Positions 8,197-17,285 of a stretch of DNA of 64,000 nt are shown here, one piece after another. The DNA is from Actinomycetota bacterium (GTDB taxonomy: Bacteria; Actinomycetota; Acidimicrobiia; Acidimicrobiales; RAAP-2): contig JAJPJD010000007.1 of NCBI GenBank assembly GCA_021324355.1, positions 45,042-109,041 on the forward strand, written 5' to 3'. The notes below the pieces were generated by a model that saw only the letters and a list, made by a program, of their open reading frames with translations, ran no database searches and was not told where the DNA came from. How positions within the stretch are numbered: the stretch's first letter is position 1; every line of letters begins with the position of its first letter. The position numbers were made by a program, and so were the translations under genes.

Positions 8197-9149
8197 GTCC
8201 TGACACCGACCTCGAGCACCCCACCCCGGCCGACGCCGGGATGCCAGTGGCGCGGGCTGACGACCCGCACCTGCAGGAAGCGGTGCGCGACCCCAAGGGT
8301 GCCGAGCGGTCGATCGCGGTGATGCTTGCCCTGGGCGTGGTCGGGGTGGCGGTCTTCGGTGCCGCCTACGTGCAGAACTGGCGGCCCTGGAGCCTGGGCC
8401 TCTCGCTCGGCCTGGGCCTGTTCTTCCTTGGCTTCGGCCTCACCGCCTGGGGCAAGTACCTCATGCCCCAGGGTCCGTTCACCGAGGCCCGTCACGCGCT
8501 GCGGTCGTCTCGGGCCGAGCGGGAGGCCATTGCCGCCGCCCTGGTGGAGCGGACCGGCGTCGTGGTGAAACGCCGTCGGGTCCTCGCCGGGCTGCTCGGC
8601 TCGGGACTGGGGATCTTCGGCATCGTGGCCTTGTTCCCCCTGTTGCGTTCGCTCGGCCCGCTGCCCGGCCTCACCCTGACCAAGACCAACTGGCGTCGGG
8701 GCTCGTTGTTGGTGGACGCCAACGGGCGGGCCATCCACCGTGACACCCTGGAGCCGGGCGGCATCATCACCGTCTTCCCGGCCGGGTTCGAGAACAACGA
8801 CCAGGCGGTGGCGGTCGACCAGACGGTGCTGATCCGGGCTGGGACGACCGATCTTGTGACCGAGAAGGGTCGAGCCACCTGGGCGCCGGCCGGGTACGTG
8901 GCCTACTCCAAGCTCTGTACGCACGCCGGCTGCCCAGTGGGCCTCTACGAGAAGCAGCTGCGGCTGTTGGTCTGCCCCTGTCACCAGTCGATGTTCAACA
9001 TCGACGACGGGGCGGTCCCCGAGTTCGGGCCGGCGCCGCGCCCGCTGCCCCAGCTCCCCCTGTACATCGACAGCCAGGGCTTCCTGCGGGCCCAGGCCGG
9101 CTACGACCAGCCGGTCGGCCCCGGGTACTACGAGCGGACGACGACGTGA
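8193..9149 (+). CDS. qcrA: Rieske iron-sulfur subunit of the bc1 complex
   Basis: The 318-aa QcrA has three predicted N-terminal membrane helices (about 41-60, 67-88 and 130-152), as in actinobacteria, rather than the single helix of mitochondria and proteobacteria. The periplasmic Rieske domain carries C242-T-H244-A-G-C247 and C261-P-C263-H264, which supply both ligand pairs and the disulfide. It accepts electrons from menaquinol and passes them to QcrC. Four-nucleotide overlaps join it to qcrC (ATGA) and qcrB (GTGA). Confidence 0.97.
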   Translation: MSPDTDLEHPTPADAGMPVARADDPHLQEAVRDPKGAERSIAVMLALGVVGVAVFGAAYVQNWRPWSLGLSLGLGLFFLGFGLTAWGKYLMPQGPFTEARHALRSSRAEREAIAAALVERTGVVVKRRRVLAGLLGSGLGIFGIVALFPLLRSLGPLPGLTLTKTNWRRGSLLVDANGRAIHRDTLEPGGIITVFPAGFENNDQAVAVDQTVLIRAGTTDLVTEKGRATWAPAGYVAYSKLCTHAGCPVGLYEKQLRLLVCPCHQSMFNIDDGAVPEFGPAPRPLPQLPLYIDSQGFLRAQAGYDQPVGPGYYERTTT

Positions 9150-10699
9150 GCACCACCCCGGTTCGGACCAAGCGCCAGCTCCGGGCGGCCCGTGGCCCCT
9201 ACGGCCGGGTCGGTCAGATCATCGACGAGCTCGACGACCGCTTCGGGTTGGCTCGCGGCGGTCGAATCTTCTTGGACAAGATCTTCCCGGACCACTGGTC
9301 GTTCATGCTGGGCGAGATCGCCCTGTACTCCTTCGTCGTGCTGGTGGCGACCGGGATCTTCCTCACCCTTTACTACGTCCCGTCCCAGAGCGTCTCCATC
9401 TACCACGGCACCTACGCGCCCCTGCGGGGCCAGAAAGTGACGGCCGCCTACGCCTCGACCGTCAACCTGTCGCTCTCGGTCCGGGCCGGGCTGCTCATGC
9501 GTCAGATGCACCACTGGGCGGCCGACATCTTCGTGGGGGCGATCGTCATCCACATGGCCCGGATCTTCTTCACCGGCGCCTTCCGCAAGCCCCGGGAGCT
9601 CAACTGGACGATCGGGATCACCCTGCTCATGCTGTCGCTGGCCAACGGCTTCATCGGGTACTCGCTTCCCGACGACCTGATCTCGGGCACCGGGCTGCGG
9701 ATCATGTACTCGATCGTGCTCTCGATCCCCTTCGTCGGCACCTACCTGGCCTTCTGGCTGTTCGGCGGGAACTACCCGGGGACAGTGATCATCCCCCGGC
9801 TGTTCGTCATCCACGTCCTCATCCTCCCGGCGATCATCGCCGCCCTGATCGGCGCCCACCTGGCCCTGCTGGTGCGCCAGAAGCACACCCAGTTCCCCGG
9901 CAAGGGCCGGACCGAAGACAACGTGGTCGGCTCGCCCATGTACCCCACGTTCATGGCCAAGACCACCGGGTACCTGTTCATGATCACCGCGGTCATCACG
10001 GTGCTCGGGGGGATCGCGCAGATCAACCCGATCTGGCAGTTCGGCCAGTACCAGGCAGACAAGATCTCCTACGCGGTCCAGCCCGACTGGTACATGGGAT
10101 GGCTCGACGGGGCGCTGCGCATCATGCCCAGCTGGGAGTTCGCCGGGTGGGGTCACACCATCCCCTTCGTAGTGTTCCTGCCGGCAGTGGTCTTCCCGGG
10201 CATGATCTTCACCCTCTGCTATGCCTGGCCCGCCATCGAGCGGAAGTTCACCGGCGACAACGTCATCCACCACCTGTTGGACCGCCCCCGGGACCGGCCG
10301 AAGCGGACTGCGGCCGGGGCGGCGATGATCGCCCTCATGTTCACCCTGCTCGGCGCGAGCGCGACCGACGTGTTGGCCAACTTCTTCCAGGTCTCCCTCA
10401 ACGAGGTGCTGTGGACTTTCAGGGTCCTGGTGTTCGTGGTGCCGATCGTGGTCGGGTTCTTCACCTGGCGGATCTGCCTCGAGATGCAGGGCGGCGGCGC
10501 CTCGATCGGGAAGCGCAAGCGGGCGGTGCTCATGATCCGGACCGAGACCGGCGAGTACCGGACGGTCGAGACCGAGCCGCAGCCAGACGACGAGAAGGAG
10601 GAGCTGCCACCGATCCCGGTGCCGGTGCGGATCGAAGTCGGCGCCGAGCGCGGCGACGGCGACGGGCACCAGCCCGGGGTCCGGGTGGTCCCTCGCTAG
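9146..10699 (+). CDS. qcrB: Cytochrome b subunit of the bc1 complex
   Basis: The 517-aa QcrB binds haems bL and bH and forms the quinol sites. Haem-ligand histidines appear in LLMRQMHHWAADIFVGAIVIH and in FVIHVLILPAIIAALIGAHL. Several further helices follow, through VLVFVVPIVVGFFTWRI near 440. The last roughly 75 residues form a charged soluble tail, a feature of actinobacterial QcrB. The GTG start at 9146 overlaps the qcrA stop. It is the last gene of ctaE-qcrCAB. Confidence 0.96.
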   Translation: MSTTPVRTKRQLRAARGPYGRVGQIIDELDDRFGLARGGRIFLDKIFPDHWSFMLGEIALYSFVVLVATGIFLTLYYVPSQSVSIYHGTYAPLRGQKVTAAYASTVNLSLSVRAGLLMRQMHHWAADIFVGAIVIHMARIFFTGAFRKPRELNWTIGITLLMLSLANGFIGYSLPDDLISGTGLRIMYSIVLSIPFVGTYLAFWLFGGNYPGTVIIPRLFVIHVLILPAIIAALIGAHLALLVRQKHTQFPGKGRTEDNVVGSPMYPTFMAKTTGYLFMITAVITVLGGIAQINPIWQFGQYQADKISYAVQPDWYMGWLDGALRIMPSWEFAGWGHTIPFVVFLPAVVFPGMIFTLCYAWPAIERKFTGDNVIHHLLDRPRDRPKRTAAGAAMIALMFTLLGASATDVLANFFQVSLNEVLWTFRVLVFVVPIVVGFFTWRICLEMQGGGASIGKRKRAVLMIRTETGEYRTVETEPQPDDEKEELPPIPVPVRIEVGAERGDGDGHQPGVRVVPR

Positions 10700-11289
10700 G
10701 TCCGCCGTCGCCGCTGGCCGGGCCGAGTCTCTACTCGAACGGCCTCTGGCTACCGTGCTCGCCCGGCTGGGTGGTCCTGCAGGGCGTTGGTCGGGACCGA
10801 CGGGCGCCAGGTGCTCGGCGTCTCCCCGCTGGGCAGCACTCACGACACGATTACGCAGCCACCCGGGTGTGCGCAGCTGGTCCAGGTGGTGGGGGACTAC
10901 ACCGGCCACCTGGCCGGCGACGTGAGGTTGTGCGGCCGGTTTCCCGCTTCGGCGGCAGAGACCGAGGTGCGCCCGAGCGGTCTGTCGGCTCGGACCTGCC
11001 AGGTCCCAGGGAGCCAGCCGTCGATCGCTCTCACCCTTGAGGTGGTCACCTTTGTCGATCCCCCTGCTGTCACCGGGTCGGCGGCAGGATCTGGTCCTGT
11101 TCCCCTCGTTCGGCGTCGCAGGCCTACCCGCAGCTCGCCTCGGGTTCCGACGCCGACGTCGACGTCTGGCTCCTGTCGTGCGCGCTGTCCAGGGCTCGGT
11201 CCTCGGGGTGCGGGTCGATCGAGCGCGACTTCGTGGTCCGCCAGCCGCCGTCATACATCCCGTCGAACTGATGGTGAGCTGGGGGCCGC
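10700..11289. other. 590-nt gap without a supported gene
   Basis: Lies between qcrB (plus) and the 3' end of an MFS gene (minus). A plus-strand frame from about 11040 to 11271 has gene-like codon use and would read ...QAYPQLASGSDADVDVWLLSC..., ending ...YIPSN. It begins right after an in-frame TGA and has no start codon or ribosome site. It may be a decayed gene end. No terminator, RNA gene or repeat was recognised. Confidence 0.4.
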
Positions 11290-12567
11290 TCAGCGGTCCA
11301 GCGTCTCTGGGGCAAGTTCGGCCTGGGAGCGGTCTGCGAGCTGCGGCTTGCTGACCGCCCTATCGACCCCTGCTCCGGCCCGCGGCAGGGGGACCGGGCG
11401 GAGGTGGTCGAGCAGGGCCGATCCGACCAGCAGGGCCCCGAAGGCCGCGCCGAGGCCGCACACTCCGTACCACCCGAAGGCGGCCAGGACCGCCCCGGCG
11501 CTCAGCGAGCCGACTGCGCCACCGGCGAAGTACGAGACCATGTAGCCACTGTTGACCCGAGAGCGCGCCTCGGGGCGGACTCGGTAGATCAAGGCCTGGT
11601 TGGTGATCTGGATTCCCTGAGTCCCGATGTCGAGAACCAGAATGCCGGCGAGCAGTGGGGCGAGCGACGTGCGGCCCAGGGCCAGTAACCCGAACGAGCC
11701 CGTTAGCAGGAGCGCCGAGACCGTCGTCACCGTTCGCGTCCGTTCGGCATCGGCCAGGCGTCCGGCGACGTTGGCCATCGTCACCCCTGCCACTCCGGCC
11801 AGGCCGAAGAGGCCGATGACCGCTCGGGAGTAATGGAAGGGAGGACCCGAGAGCAAGAAGGCGAGCGACGTCCACAGGACGCTGAATGCCGCGAACTCGG
11901 TGGCGCCGTCGAAGGACCGCCGGCGCAGCACTGGCTCGCTGATCAGCAGGCTGAGCGAGGTGACGACCAGACGGCCGTAAGGGAGGCGGGGCCGAGGGCC
12001 CTCAGTGGGGAGGGCCCGGCGGAGCACCGCCGCGAACGCCACCATCAGGCCAGCCGAGACCCAGTAAATGGTCCGCCAGCCGGCAACCTGGGCGACCAAG
12101 CCGGCAGCCGTCCGGGCCAGCAGGATCCCGAGGAGCAGGCCGGTCATGATCCGGGCGACGACCCGGCCCTGGCGGTTCGGGTCGGCCAGGTCGGCGGCGA
12201 AGGGGATCATCACCTGGCCGGCGACCGACGTGCATCCCACCGCGAGCGCAGCAGCCTCGAAGAGCCACAAGGTGGGGGCTGCGGCCGCCGTGGCCAGGGA
12301 GACCGCGGCCGCCAGGTAGATGGCGACCGTGAGGGAGCGGCGGGGGCGCAGGTCCCCGAGCGGGACCACCAACAGGAGCCCGAGGGCGTAGCCGACCTGG
12401 GTGCTGGTGACCACCAGGGAGGTGGTGGCACTGCCAGCCGAGAACTCGGTCGCGATCTGGTGGAGCAGGGGCTGGGCGTAGTAGAGGTTGGCGACGATCG
12501 CCCCGGTGGCCACCGCCATGAGCAGGACCAGCCGGTTGGACAGCCGCGGACGAGCGGAGGAGTTCAC
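11290..12567 (-). CDS. Major facilitator superfamily transporter, 12 helices
   Basis: A 425-aa MFS permease. The first helix reads LVLLMAVATGAIVANLYYAQPLL, followed by TSTQVGYALGLLLVVPLGDLRPRR, the MFS loop 2-3 motif. The pattern resembles the group of small-drug or metabolite exporters with LYYAQP in helix 1. The GTG start at 12567 has no Shine-Dalgarno but a TAGGGT -10 box ends 7 nt before it, which suggests a leaderless mRNA. It is divergent from tesB. The substrate cannot be inferred. Confidence 0.85.
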   Translation of the reverse strand: MNSSARPRLSNRLVLLMAVATGAIVANLYYAQPLLHQIATEFSAGSATTSLVVTSTQVGYALGLLLVVPLGDLRPRRSLTVAIYLAAAVSLATAAAAPTLWLFEAAALAVGCTSVAGQVMIPFAADLADPNRQGRVVARIMTGLLLGILLARTAAGLVAQVAGWRTIYWVSAGLMVAFAAVLRRALPTEGPRPRLPYGRLVVTSLSLLISEPVLRRRSFDGATEFAAFSVLWTSLAFLLSGPPFHYSRAVIGLFGLAGVAGVTMANVAGRLADAERTRTVTTVSALLLTGSFGLLALGRTSLAPLLAGILVLDIGTQGIQITNQALIYRVRPEARSRVNSGYMVSYFAGGAVGSLSAGAVLAAFGWYGVCGLGAAFGALLVGSALLDHLRPVPLPRAGAGVDRAVSKPQLADRSQAELAPETLDR

Positions 12568-12675
12568 CGGCCCGACCCTACCGGCAGGCCTTCGGTGCGG
12601 GACCGGAGCCACCGCGACCATCCAGGTCGGTGCGGGTTGGCGGGCCACCCCACCTCGTGGGCCAGACTGGGTTCC

Positions 12676-13515
12676 ATGAGCGATCCCCCCCGCCGGACTC
12701 TGGCCGGCATCCTCGACCTTCGTCCCTCGGGCCAGGACCGCTGGGAGGCCCCGACTCCCGGGGAGGGCCCTCCCCGGCTGTTCGGCGGCCAGGTGGCGGC
12801 CCAGGCGCTGGCGGCTGCCTGCCGGACGGTCCCAGCCGACCGGCCACCCCACTCGTTGCACGGCTACTTCATCCGGCCGGGTCGTCCCGACACCACCTTG
12901 GAGCTGGTGGTCGAACGGACCCGCGATGGACGATCCTTCACCACCAGGCACGTCACCGCTCTCCAGGAGGGCAAGGCGATCTTCAACCTCACGGCGTCGT
13001 TCCACGTTGGCGAACCCGGGGTCGACTGGCAGCTTCCGGCGCCCGACGTTCCCCCACCGGACGCGGTTGCCGGCTCAGCGCGTCCGTCCCGCCGAATGTG
13101 GGGACCGGCCAGCTTCTTCGAACAGCGGCCGATCCGGGCCAACCCGGACGGCGATCCCTGGCCGCATCACCCGTGCTGGGTCCGGCTCGTCGACGAGGTG
13201 CCGGCCGACCCGGCCGAGCAGGCGTGCGCGCTCACCTTCATCTCCGACATGGGGGTGGTTGGCTCGGCTCGGGCCCCCGGGGACCGGACGCGCCCGTCCT
13301 CCCTCGCCAGCCTGGACCACGCGGTCTGGTTCCACCGGCCCTTCGATGTGACCCAGTGGCACCTGTTCTCAGTCGACCCGGTCTCCAACTACGGCGCCCG
13401 CGGGCTGGCCCTAGGGACCTTCCACGACCTGGACGGCAGACTGGTGGCCTCGATCGCTCAGGAGGGGCTCATCCGGCCGGGGCCGCCCGACTGGCTTCCG
13501 CCTGGCGCTGGCTGA
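12676..13515 (+). CDS. tesB: Acyl-CoA thioesterase II
   Basis: Hydrolyses acyl-CoA to free acid and CoA. The 279-aa double-hotdog protein has RLFGGQVAAQALAAA and HSLHGYFIRPGRPD in the first half. The second half has SLDHAVWFHRPFDVTQWHLF, YGARGLALGTFHDLDG and VASIAQEGLIR, which match the TesB family around its catalytic Asp/Gln/Thr. The start is the ATG at 12676; the much longer open frame upstream is antisense to the MFS gene and was not used. It is monocistronic and converges on the crotonase at 13574. Confidence 0.93.
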   Translation: MSDPPRRTLAGILDLRPSGQDRWEAPTPGEGPPRLFGGQVAAQALAAACRTVPADRPPHSLHGYFIRPGRPDTTLELVVERTRDGRSFTTRHVTALQEGKAIFNLTASFHVGEPGVDWQLPAPDVPPPDAVAGSARPSRRMWGPASFFEQRPIRANPDGDPWPHHPCWVRLVDEVPADPAEQACALTFISDMGVVGSARAPGDRTRPSSLASLDHAVWFHRPFDVTQWHLFSVDPVSNYGARGLALGTFHDLDGRLVASIAQEGLIRPGPPDWLPPGAG

Positions 13516-13521
13516 TCCCCA

Positions 13522-13559
13522 GTCCGGGCCCGCGGTACCGCGTACCGGGGGGCCCGGAC
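13522..13559. terminator. Bidirectional hairpin between convergent genes
   Basis: GTCCGGGCCC (13522-13531) pairs perfectly with GGGCCCGGAC (13550-13559) around an 18-nt loop. It fills most of the short gap between the tesB and crotonase stops. There is no U-tract, so it is either a GC-hairpin terminator or an attenuating stem. Confidence 0.6.
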
Positions 13560-13573
13560 ACCGTGAGCCGGAA

Positions 13574-14425
13574 TCAGCGGTGGAAGTCGAGCTCCGCGGG
13601 GAGATCCGTGTTCTTGGAGAGCTTCCAGCGGGCGGGACGCTTCTCCAGGAACGCCTCGACCCCCTCCCGGGCGTCTGGCTGCTGGCCGGCCCAGCGGAAC
13701 AGCACCCGCTCGCGTTCGAGCGCCCGGCGACGGTCGGTCTCGACCAGATACTGGCGGCCCAGCTGCTTGGTGATGGCGGCCGACACCGGGGCGACGTTGT
13801 CGGCGATGTCCCGCGCCATCGACCGCGCGACCTCGAGCACCTGGTCTCGCGGGACCGCCCTCGACACCAGGCCGATCTCTGCTGCTTCCTCCCCAGTGAT
13901 GATGCGGCCGGTGAGGAGCAGATCCATGGCCCGTGCGTAGCCGATCATGCGAGGCAGCGACCACAGGAGGTCAGCGTCGGGGATGACCCCCCGACGATTG
14001 AAGACGAAGCCGATCTTGGCGTCGCTGGCTGCGATCCTGATGTCGCAAGACACCGTCATCGTCGCGCCAGCGCCCACGGCGGCGCCGTTGATGGCCGCGA
14101 TGACCGGCGTCAGTAGCTCGGGTGCGTCGTAGACGGGGGCCGGGTACTTCGCATCCCACGCTGACGGGTCCCGAGAGCCGTCAAAGGTCTCTCCTTTGGG
14201 TGCGAGGGCGGCTCCGGCACAGAACGCCCGTCCCGCTCCTGTGAGCACGATGGCTCTGATCTCGTCGTCGGCGTCCAGCCGGGCGTACGCGTGGCGTAGC
14301 TCACGGTGCATACGCCAATCCCAAGCATTCATCTGCTCCGGCCGGTTCAACGTAACGATGGCGATCGGCCCGTCACGGTCCACGGCAATCGATTCGTACT
14401 CAGTTCCATGAACTGTCGTCGTCAT
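13574..14425 (-). CDS. Crotonase-family enoyl-CoA hydratase/isomerase-like protein
   Basis: A 283-aa crotonase acting on a CoA thioester. Oxyanion-hole segments are GAGRAFCAGAAL and GAAVGAGATM. The two acid residues of canonical enoyl-CoA hydratase are not conserved: the GGGCEL position reads GAGATM and the PE position reads FVFNRRG, so the reaction is probably not simple hydration. It is clearly paralogous to the crotonase at 41394; both share KxGFVF..RG..PD, VAP.SA.IT and AFLEKRPARW. The ATG overlaps the stop of the CoA-transferase upstream (ATGA), so the two are cotranscribed. Confidence 0.88.
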   Translation of the reverse strand: MTTTVHGTEYESIAVDRDGPIAIVTLNRPEQMNAWDWRMHRELRHAYARLDADDEIRAIVLTGAGRAFCAGAALAPKGETFDGSRDPSAWDAKYPAPVYDAPELLTPVIAAINGAAVGAGATMTVSCDIRIAASDAKIGFVFNRRGVIPDADLLWSLPRMIGYARAMDLLLTGRIITGEEAAEIGLVSRAVPRDQVLEVARSMARDIADNVAPVSAAITKQLGRQYLVETDRRRALERERVLFRWAGQQPDAREGVEAFLEKRPARWKLSKNTDLPAELDFHR

Positions 14426-17001
14426 GATCGTTCCTTTCCTTCCCTGCTTGCTGAGCTGTGAGGTTCTCCAGGGTTGAGGACCTTCGCGTCGACGTACCCA
14501 CTCTCTGCAGCCCGTCCGGCAGCCACTGGCCGGTCGGCGAGGACCCCGGAGCGAGCAAGCTCGCCTACTCGCTTCGAGGTCATGCCCAAGAGCGTGGTCA
14601 GCAGCGATGCGTTGTGCTCACCGAAGCACGGCGCCGGCCGGATCACGGCACCCTTGGTCCGCGCCAGGTGATAGGAGAGGGTTGGGTAGAGGTGGCGACC
14701 GGCTTCGGGATGCACCAGCTCTTGGCTGAACCCCGTCGAACGGAGCACCGGGTCGGCCCACAGGTCGGCACCGTTCGCCACCGGTGCGGCAGGCACCCCG
14801 GCGGCCTGCAGGCGGGAAGCCGCTTCCAGCTTGGAGAGGCCCCGCGTCCATGCGGAGATGATCGCGTCCAGCTCCGATCGATGCAGCTGGCGTGAGGCCA
14901 GATCGGCGAACCGCGCCGATTGCCTCAGGTCGGGGCGCCCGATGACCTGGCAGAGGGCTGCCCACTCGTCGTCGGTCCTGACGGCCACCACCACCCACTC
15001 GTCGTCACCCTGTGCCGGGTAGGCCTCGTGGGGGGCCGCGTCGTCGAGTGCGTTGCCATTGGGGGGTCGCACGATGCCGCCCTCGGCCTGCTGGAGCACG
15101 AGTTCGCCAATCCAGTGGATTCCAGCCTCGGTTTGGGGGACCACGACCCGGCATCCCTCGCCCCGGCGCCGCCGGAGGTTGAGGGCGATCAAAGTCGCGG
15201 CGACCGCGTTGAGCCCGCCGATCGGGTCGAGGTACGCAGGCCCGGTCAGCACGGGCACGCCATCGCCGTAACCCATGCAGGCAGCCATTCCGCAGGCAGC
15301 CTCCATCGTCTTGCCCATCCCCTGGTGCCCGCTGTCCGGGCCACCTGGACCGAACGCGGGCATCTCGACCACGACGATCCGCGGGTTCAAGGCCCGCAGA
15401 GCCGGGTAATCGATGCCGAGCCGGGGCAGCACTCCGGGGGCGAAGTTCGTGATCACCACGTCAGAGACCCGGACCAGTTCACCGAAGACGTCGAGGGCCC
15501 CTTCGACCTTTAGGTCGAGGCCCACGGAAAGCTTGCCCTGGCCTTGGGTGTTGAAGAGGACGCAGCGGTTCCATGGGTGCTCACCGGGATCCCCATCTGG
15601 GTACCACTCGCGTCGAGAGCCATCGGGCGCGCCTCGCCATGAGTCCATGTGGCTGGGGGCGTCGATCTTGATCACCTCGGCACCGAGGTAGGCGAGGCTC
15701 CGGGCAGCGAACGGCCCGGCCCAGGCGGTCGTCATGTCCAAGACGCGGAGCCCAGCCAGGGGGCCGGGGTGATCCGGGCGGGTCTGTCGGTGGTGGGACA
15801 AGGTGTCCTCGGGCGCGCTCGATGGGATCGGCCACCGCTCCGACTCCCAGGTTTCCGAAGAGCCGAGCCCGGACTGGAGTCTTGGGGTGGGTGCGACTCC
15901 TACGTACGGAGACTCTCCGATCGAGAAGGGCGGGCCGAGGGCAGCCTCCGAACTGCCGTCGCCCGTATCACAGCGGCGTACAAGACGACGCGCCTCCCAT
16001 TGTGGGGAAGAAACGAGGACCTCGAGAGGAGCGACGACCTCAGCACTGATCCGCTCTCGTTGAAGCGCGTCGACCAGGTCACTAGCCCTCCAGGTCCTGG
16101 CTCGATCCTGCAGCCGTTGGACGGCGAGTTCCCAGTGCTGGTGACGGCCGGCCTGGGTGGCAAATCGGTCGTCTTGGAGGAGTTCTTCCAAATTGAAGAC
16201 CGAGCACAGCCCTTCCCAGTTGCGAACGGCGAAGAGAACCATCCAAAGATCAGAGCACTTGAGCAGGGCCAAGAATCCGGGATATCGCTGCCGGCTCTCG
16301 AAGGTCTTGCTGTAGCTGTACTGGCTGATGAAGTTCTGGCCGATCGCGGCGAGCGACTCGAACACCGTTGCCTCGACACGTTGCCCAAGGCCGGAATCCC
16401 AGCGCTCCTCGAGCGCGGCAAGTACCGAGATGCAGGCGGTGGTGCCACAGGCGTAGTAGGCACGGTGCCCCAGTCCATAGAGCGGTTGGCGGTCGGGGCG
16501 ACCCGTCATGTACATCGTGCCCGAGAGGGCCTGATGGATCATCTCGCTTCCGCGCCAGCCACGGTAGCGGCCTTCGTCGGGGAACTCGGCCACGACGCAC
16601 TCGATGACCGTCGGGTTCAGCGCAAAGGGCAAGTGTGTCTCTCGATCGTGAACGACGACGTCAGCGGCAGCAGCCAGGGCTGAAAGGGATCGTTCAGCCT
16701 TCGGATCATCGAGGTCCAAGGTCAGTGACCGCTTTCCCTGATTCAGGTGTCGGAAGAGCAACGACCCCACATGGTCAGATCCATCGTCGAGGCGGGGGCC
16801 CAACCAACGGGTCGGCGACCCACCTGGGGGCTCGATCAGAATGCACTCGGCACCGAAGGCGCTGAGCAGCTTGGCGCAGTACTGCCCTGCGATCCCCCTG
16901 CTGAGATCGAGCACCCGCAACCCTTCGAGGGCTGGAGTCGGGTCGGTGGTCGCGTCGCGTCCACTGTTCGCGGCTGCCGGACCGTCCACTCGCGCCCCCA
17001 A
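14422..17001 (-). CDS. Tandem CaiB/BaiF (family III) CoA-transferase fusion
   Basis: An 859-aa protein built from two family III CoA-transferase units. Unit 1 (about 24-395) begins PALEGLRVLDLSRGIAGQY; unit 2 (about 412-835) begins GPLAGLRVLDMTTAWAGPF. These enzymes use an aspartate that forms the acyl anhydride. Unit 2 keeps it (D592 in YLDPIGGLNAV). In unit 1 the matching place in HRAYYACGTTA is Tyr182, so that half is probably not catalytic. Fusion of two units recalls the interlocked dimer of this family. The start is uncertain: TTG at 17001 is used, and a GTG four codons in (16989) has a better purine stretch. A promoter at 17040-17068 fits either. Confidence 0.88.
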   Translation of the reverse strand: MGARVDGPAAANSGRDATTDPTPALEGLRVLDLSRGIAGQYCAKLLSAFGAECILIEPPGGSPTRWLGPRLDDGSDHVGSLLFRHLNQGKRSLTLDLDDPKAERSLSALAAAADVVVHDRETHLPFALNPTVIECVVAEFPDEGRYRGWRGSEMIHQALSGTMYMTGRPDRQPLYGLGHRAYYACGTTACISVLAALEERWDSGLGQRVEATVFESLAAIGQNFISQYSYSKTFESRQRYPGFLALLKCSDLWMVLFAVRNWEGLCSVFNLEELLQDDRFATQAGRHQHWELAVQRLQDRARTWRASDLVDALQRERISAEVVAPLEVLVSSPQWEARRLVRRCDTGDGSSEAALGPPFSIGESPYVGVAPTPRLQSGLGSSETWESERWPIPSSAPEDTLSHHRQTRPDHPGPLAGLRVLDMTTAWAGPFAARSLAYLGAEVIKIDAPSHMDSWRGAPDGSRREWYPDGDPGEHPWNRCVLFNTQGQGKLSVGLDLKVEGALDVFGELVRVSDVVITNFAPGVLPRLGIDYPALRALNPRIVVVEMPAFGPGGPDSGHQGMGKTMEAACGMAACMGYGDGVPVLTGPAYLDPIGGLNAVAATLIALNLRRRRGEGCRVVVPQTEAGIHWIGELVLQQAEGGIVRPPNGNALDDAAPHEAYPAQGDDEWVVVAVRTDDEWAALCQVIGRPDLRQSARFADLASRQLHRSELDAIISAWTRGLSKLEAASRLQAAGVPAAPVANGADLWADPVLRSTGFSQELVHPEAGRHLYPTLSYHLARTKGAVIRPAPCFGEHNASLLTTLLGMTSKRVGELARSGVLADRPVAAGRAAESGYVDAKVLNPGEPHSSASREGKERS

Positions 17002-17039
17002 GAAGATCCCCGAAGGAAGATATCGTCGACTGAGGTAAC

Positions 17040-17068
17040 GGTATAGCCTGGGTTGTGAGAGTGGTCAA
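17040..17068 (-). promoter_or_regulatory. Promoter of the CoA-transferase/crotonase operon
   Basis: Read on the minus strand, TTGACC (17068-17063), a 17-nt spacer and TATACC (17045-17040) form a good housekeeping promoter. Transcription would start near 17033, about 30 nt before the TTG at 17001. A GGTA-AC-GGTA direct repeat (17034-17043, plus strand) overlaps the -10 and the start point and may bind the FadR-type regulator. Confidence 0.6.
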
Positions 17069-17160
17069 CTAGCGGGTCGCCCTGCTCAGATTCCCGATTC
17101 GATCTCAACGATCCAGAAGGAAGCTGGTAAACTCGGCGGTTTGCGAGACCCCGGTCCTAC

Positions 17161-17189
17161 TTGACCGTTTCTCGCTGGGCCCGCATACT
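17161..17189 (+). promoter_or_regulatory. Promoter of the crotonase/ABC transporter operon
   Basis: TTGACC (17161-17166), a 17-nt spacer and CATACT (17184-17189). It mirrors the divergent promoter 93 nt away, with the same -35 and spacing. The expected start is near 17196, just before the palindrome at 17199. Confidence 0.55.
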
Positions 17190-17198
17190 CGTGCGATA

Positions 17199-17208
17199 TA
17201 GGTACCTA
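17199..17208. promoter_or_regulatory. Palindromic candidate operator TAGGTACCTA
   Basis: A perfect 10-bp palindrome a few bases after the predicted plus-strand transcription start. Its GGTA half also occurs twice at the divergent promoter. This position suits a repressor site, most likely for the GntR/FadR regulator at the end of this operon; that link is an inference. Confidence 0.4.
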
Positions 17209-17285
17209 AGAAGCCTGAAGCACTCCCACGTTGAGGAGGAACCACGCCACCGTTTCGTACGATCCGGGTAGAGACTGAAGGGCCG

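Noticed and set aside
9128..11254. Very long open frame on the minus strand opposite qcrB
   Set aside because: Antisense to a clear cytochrome b gene; composition is Arg/Gly/Asp-rich with no domain, a usual by-product of high GC.
11040..11271. Plus-strand frame with gene-like codons after qcrB
   Set aside because: No start codon, an in-frame stop just before it and no family match; mentioned only as a possible relic.
11833..12675. Long N-terminal extension of the TesB frame
   Set aside because: Antisense to the MFS gene; the TesB domain starts at the ATG at 12676.
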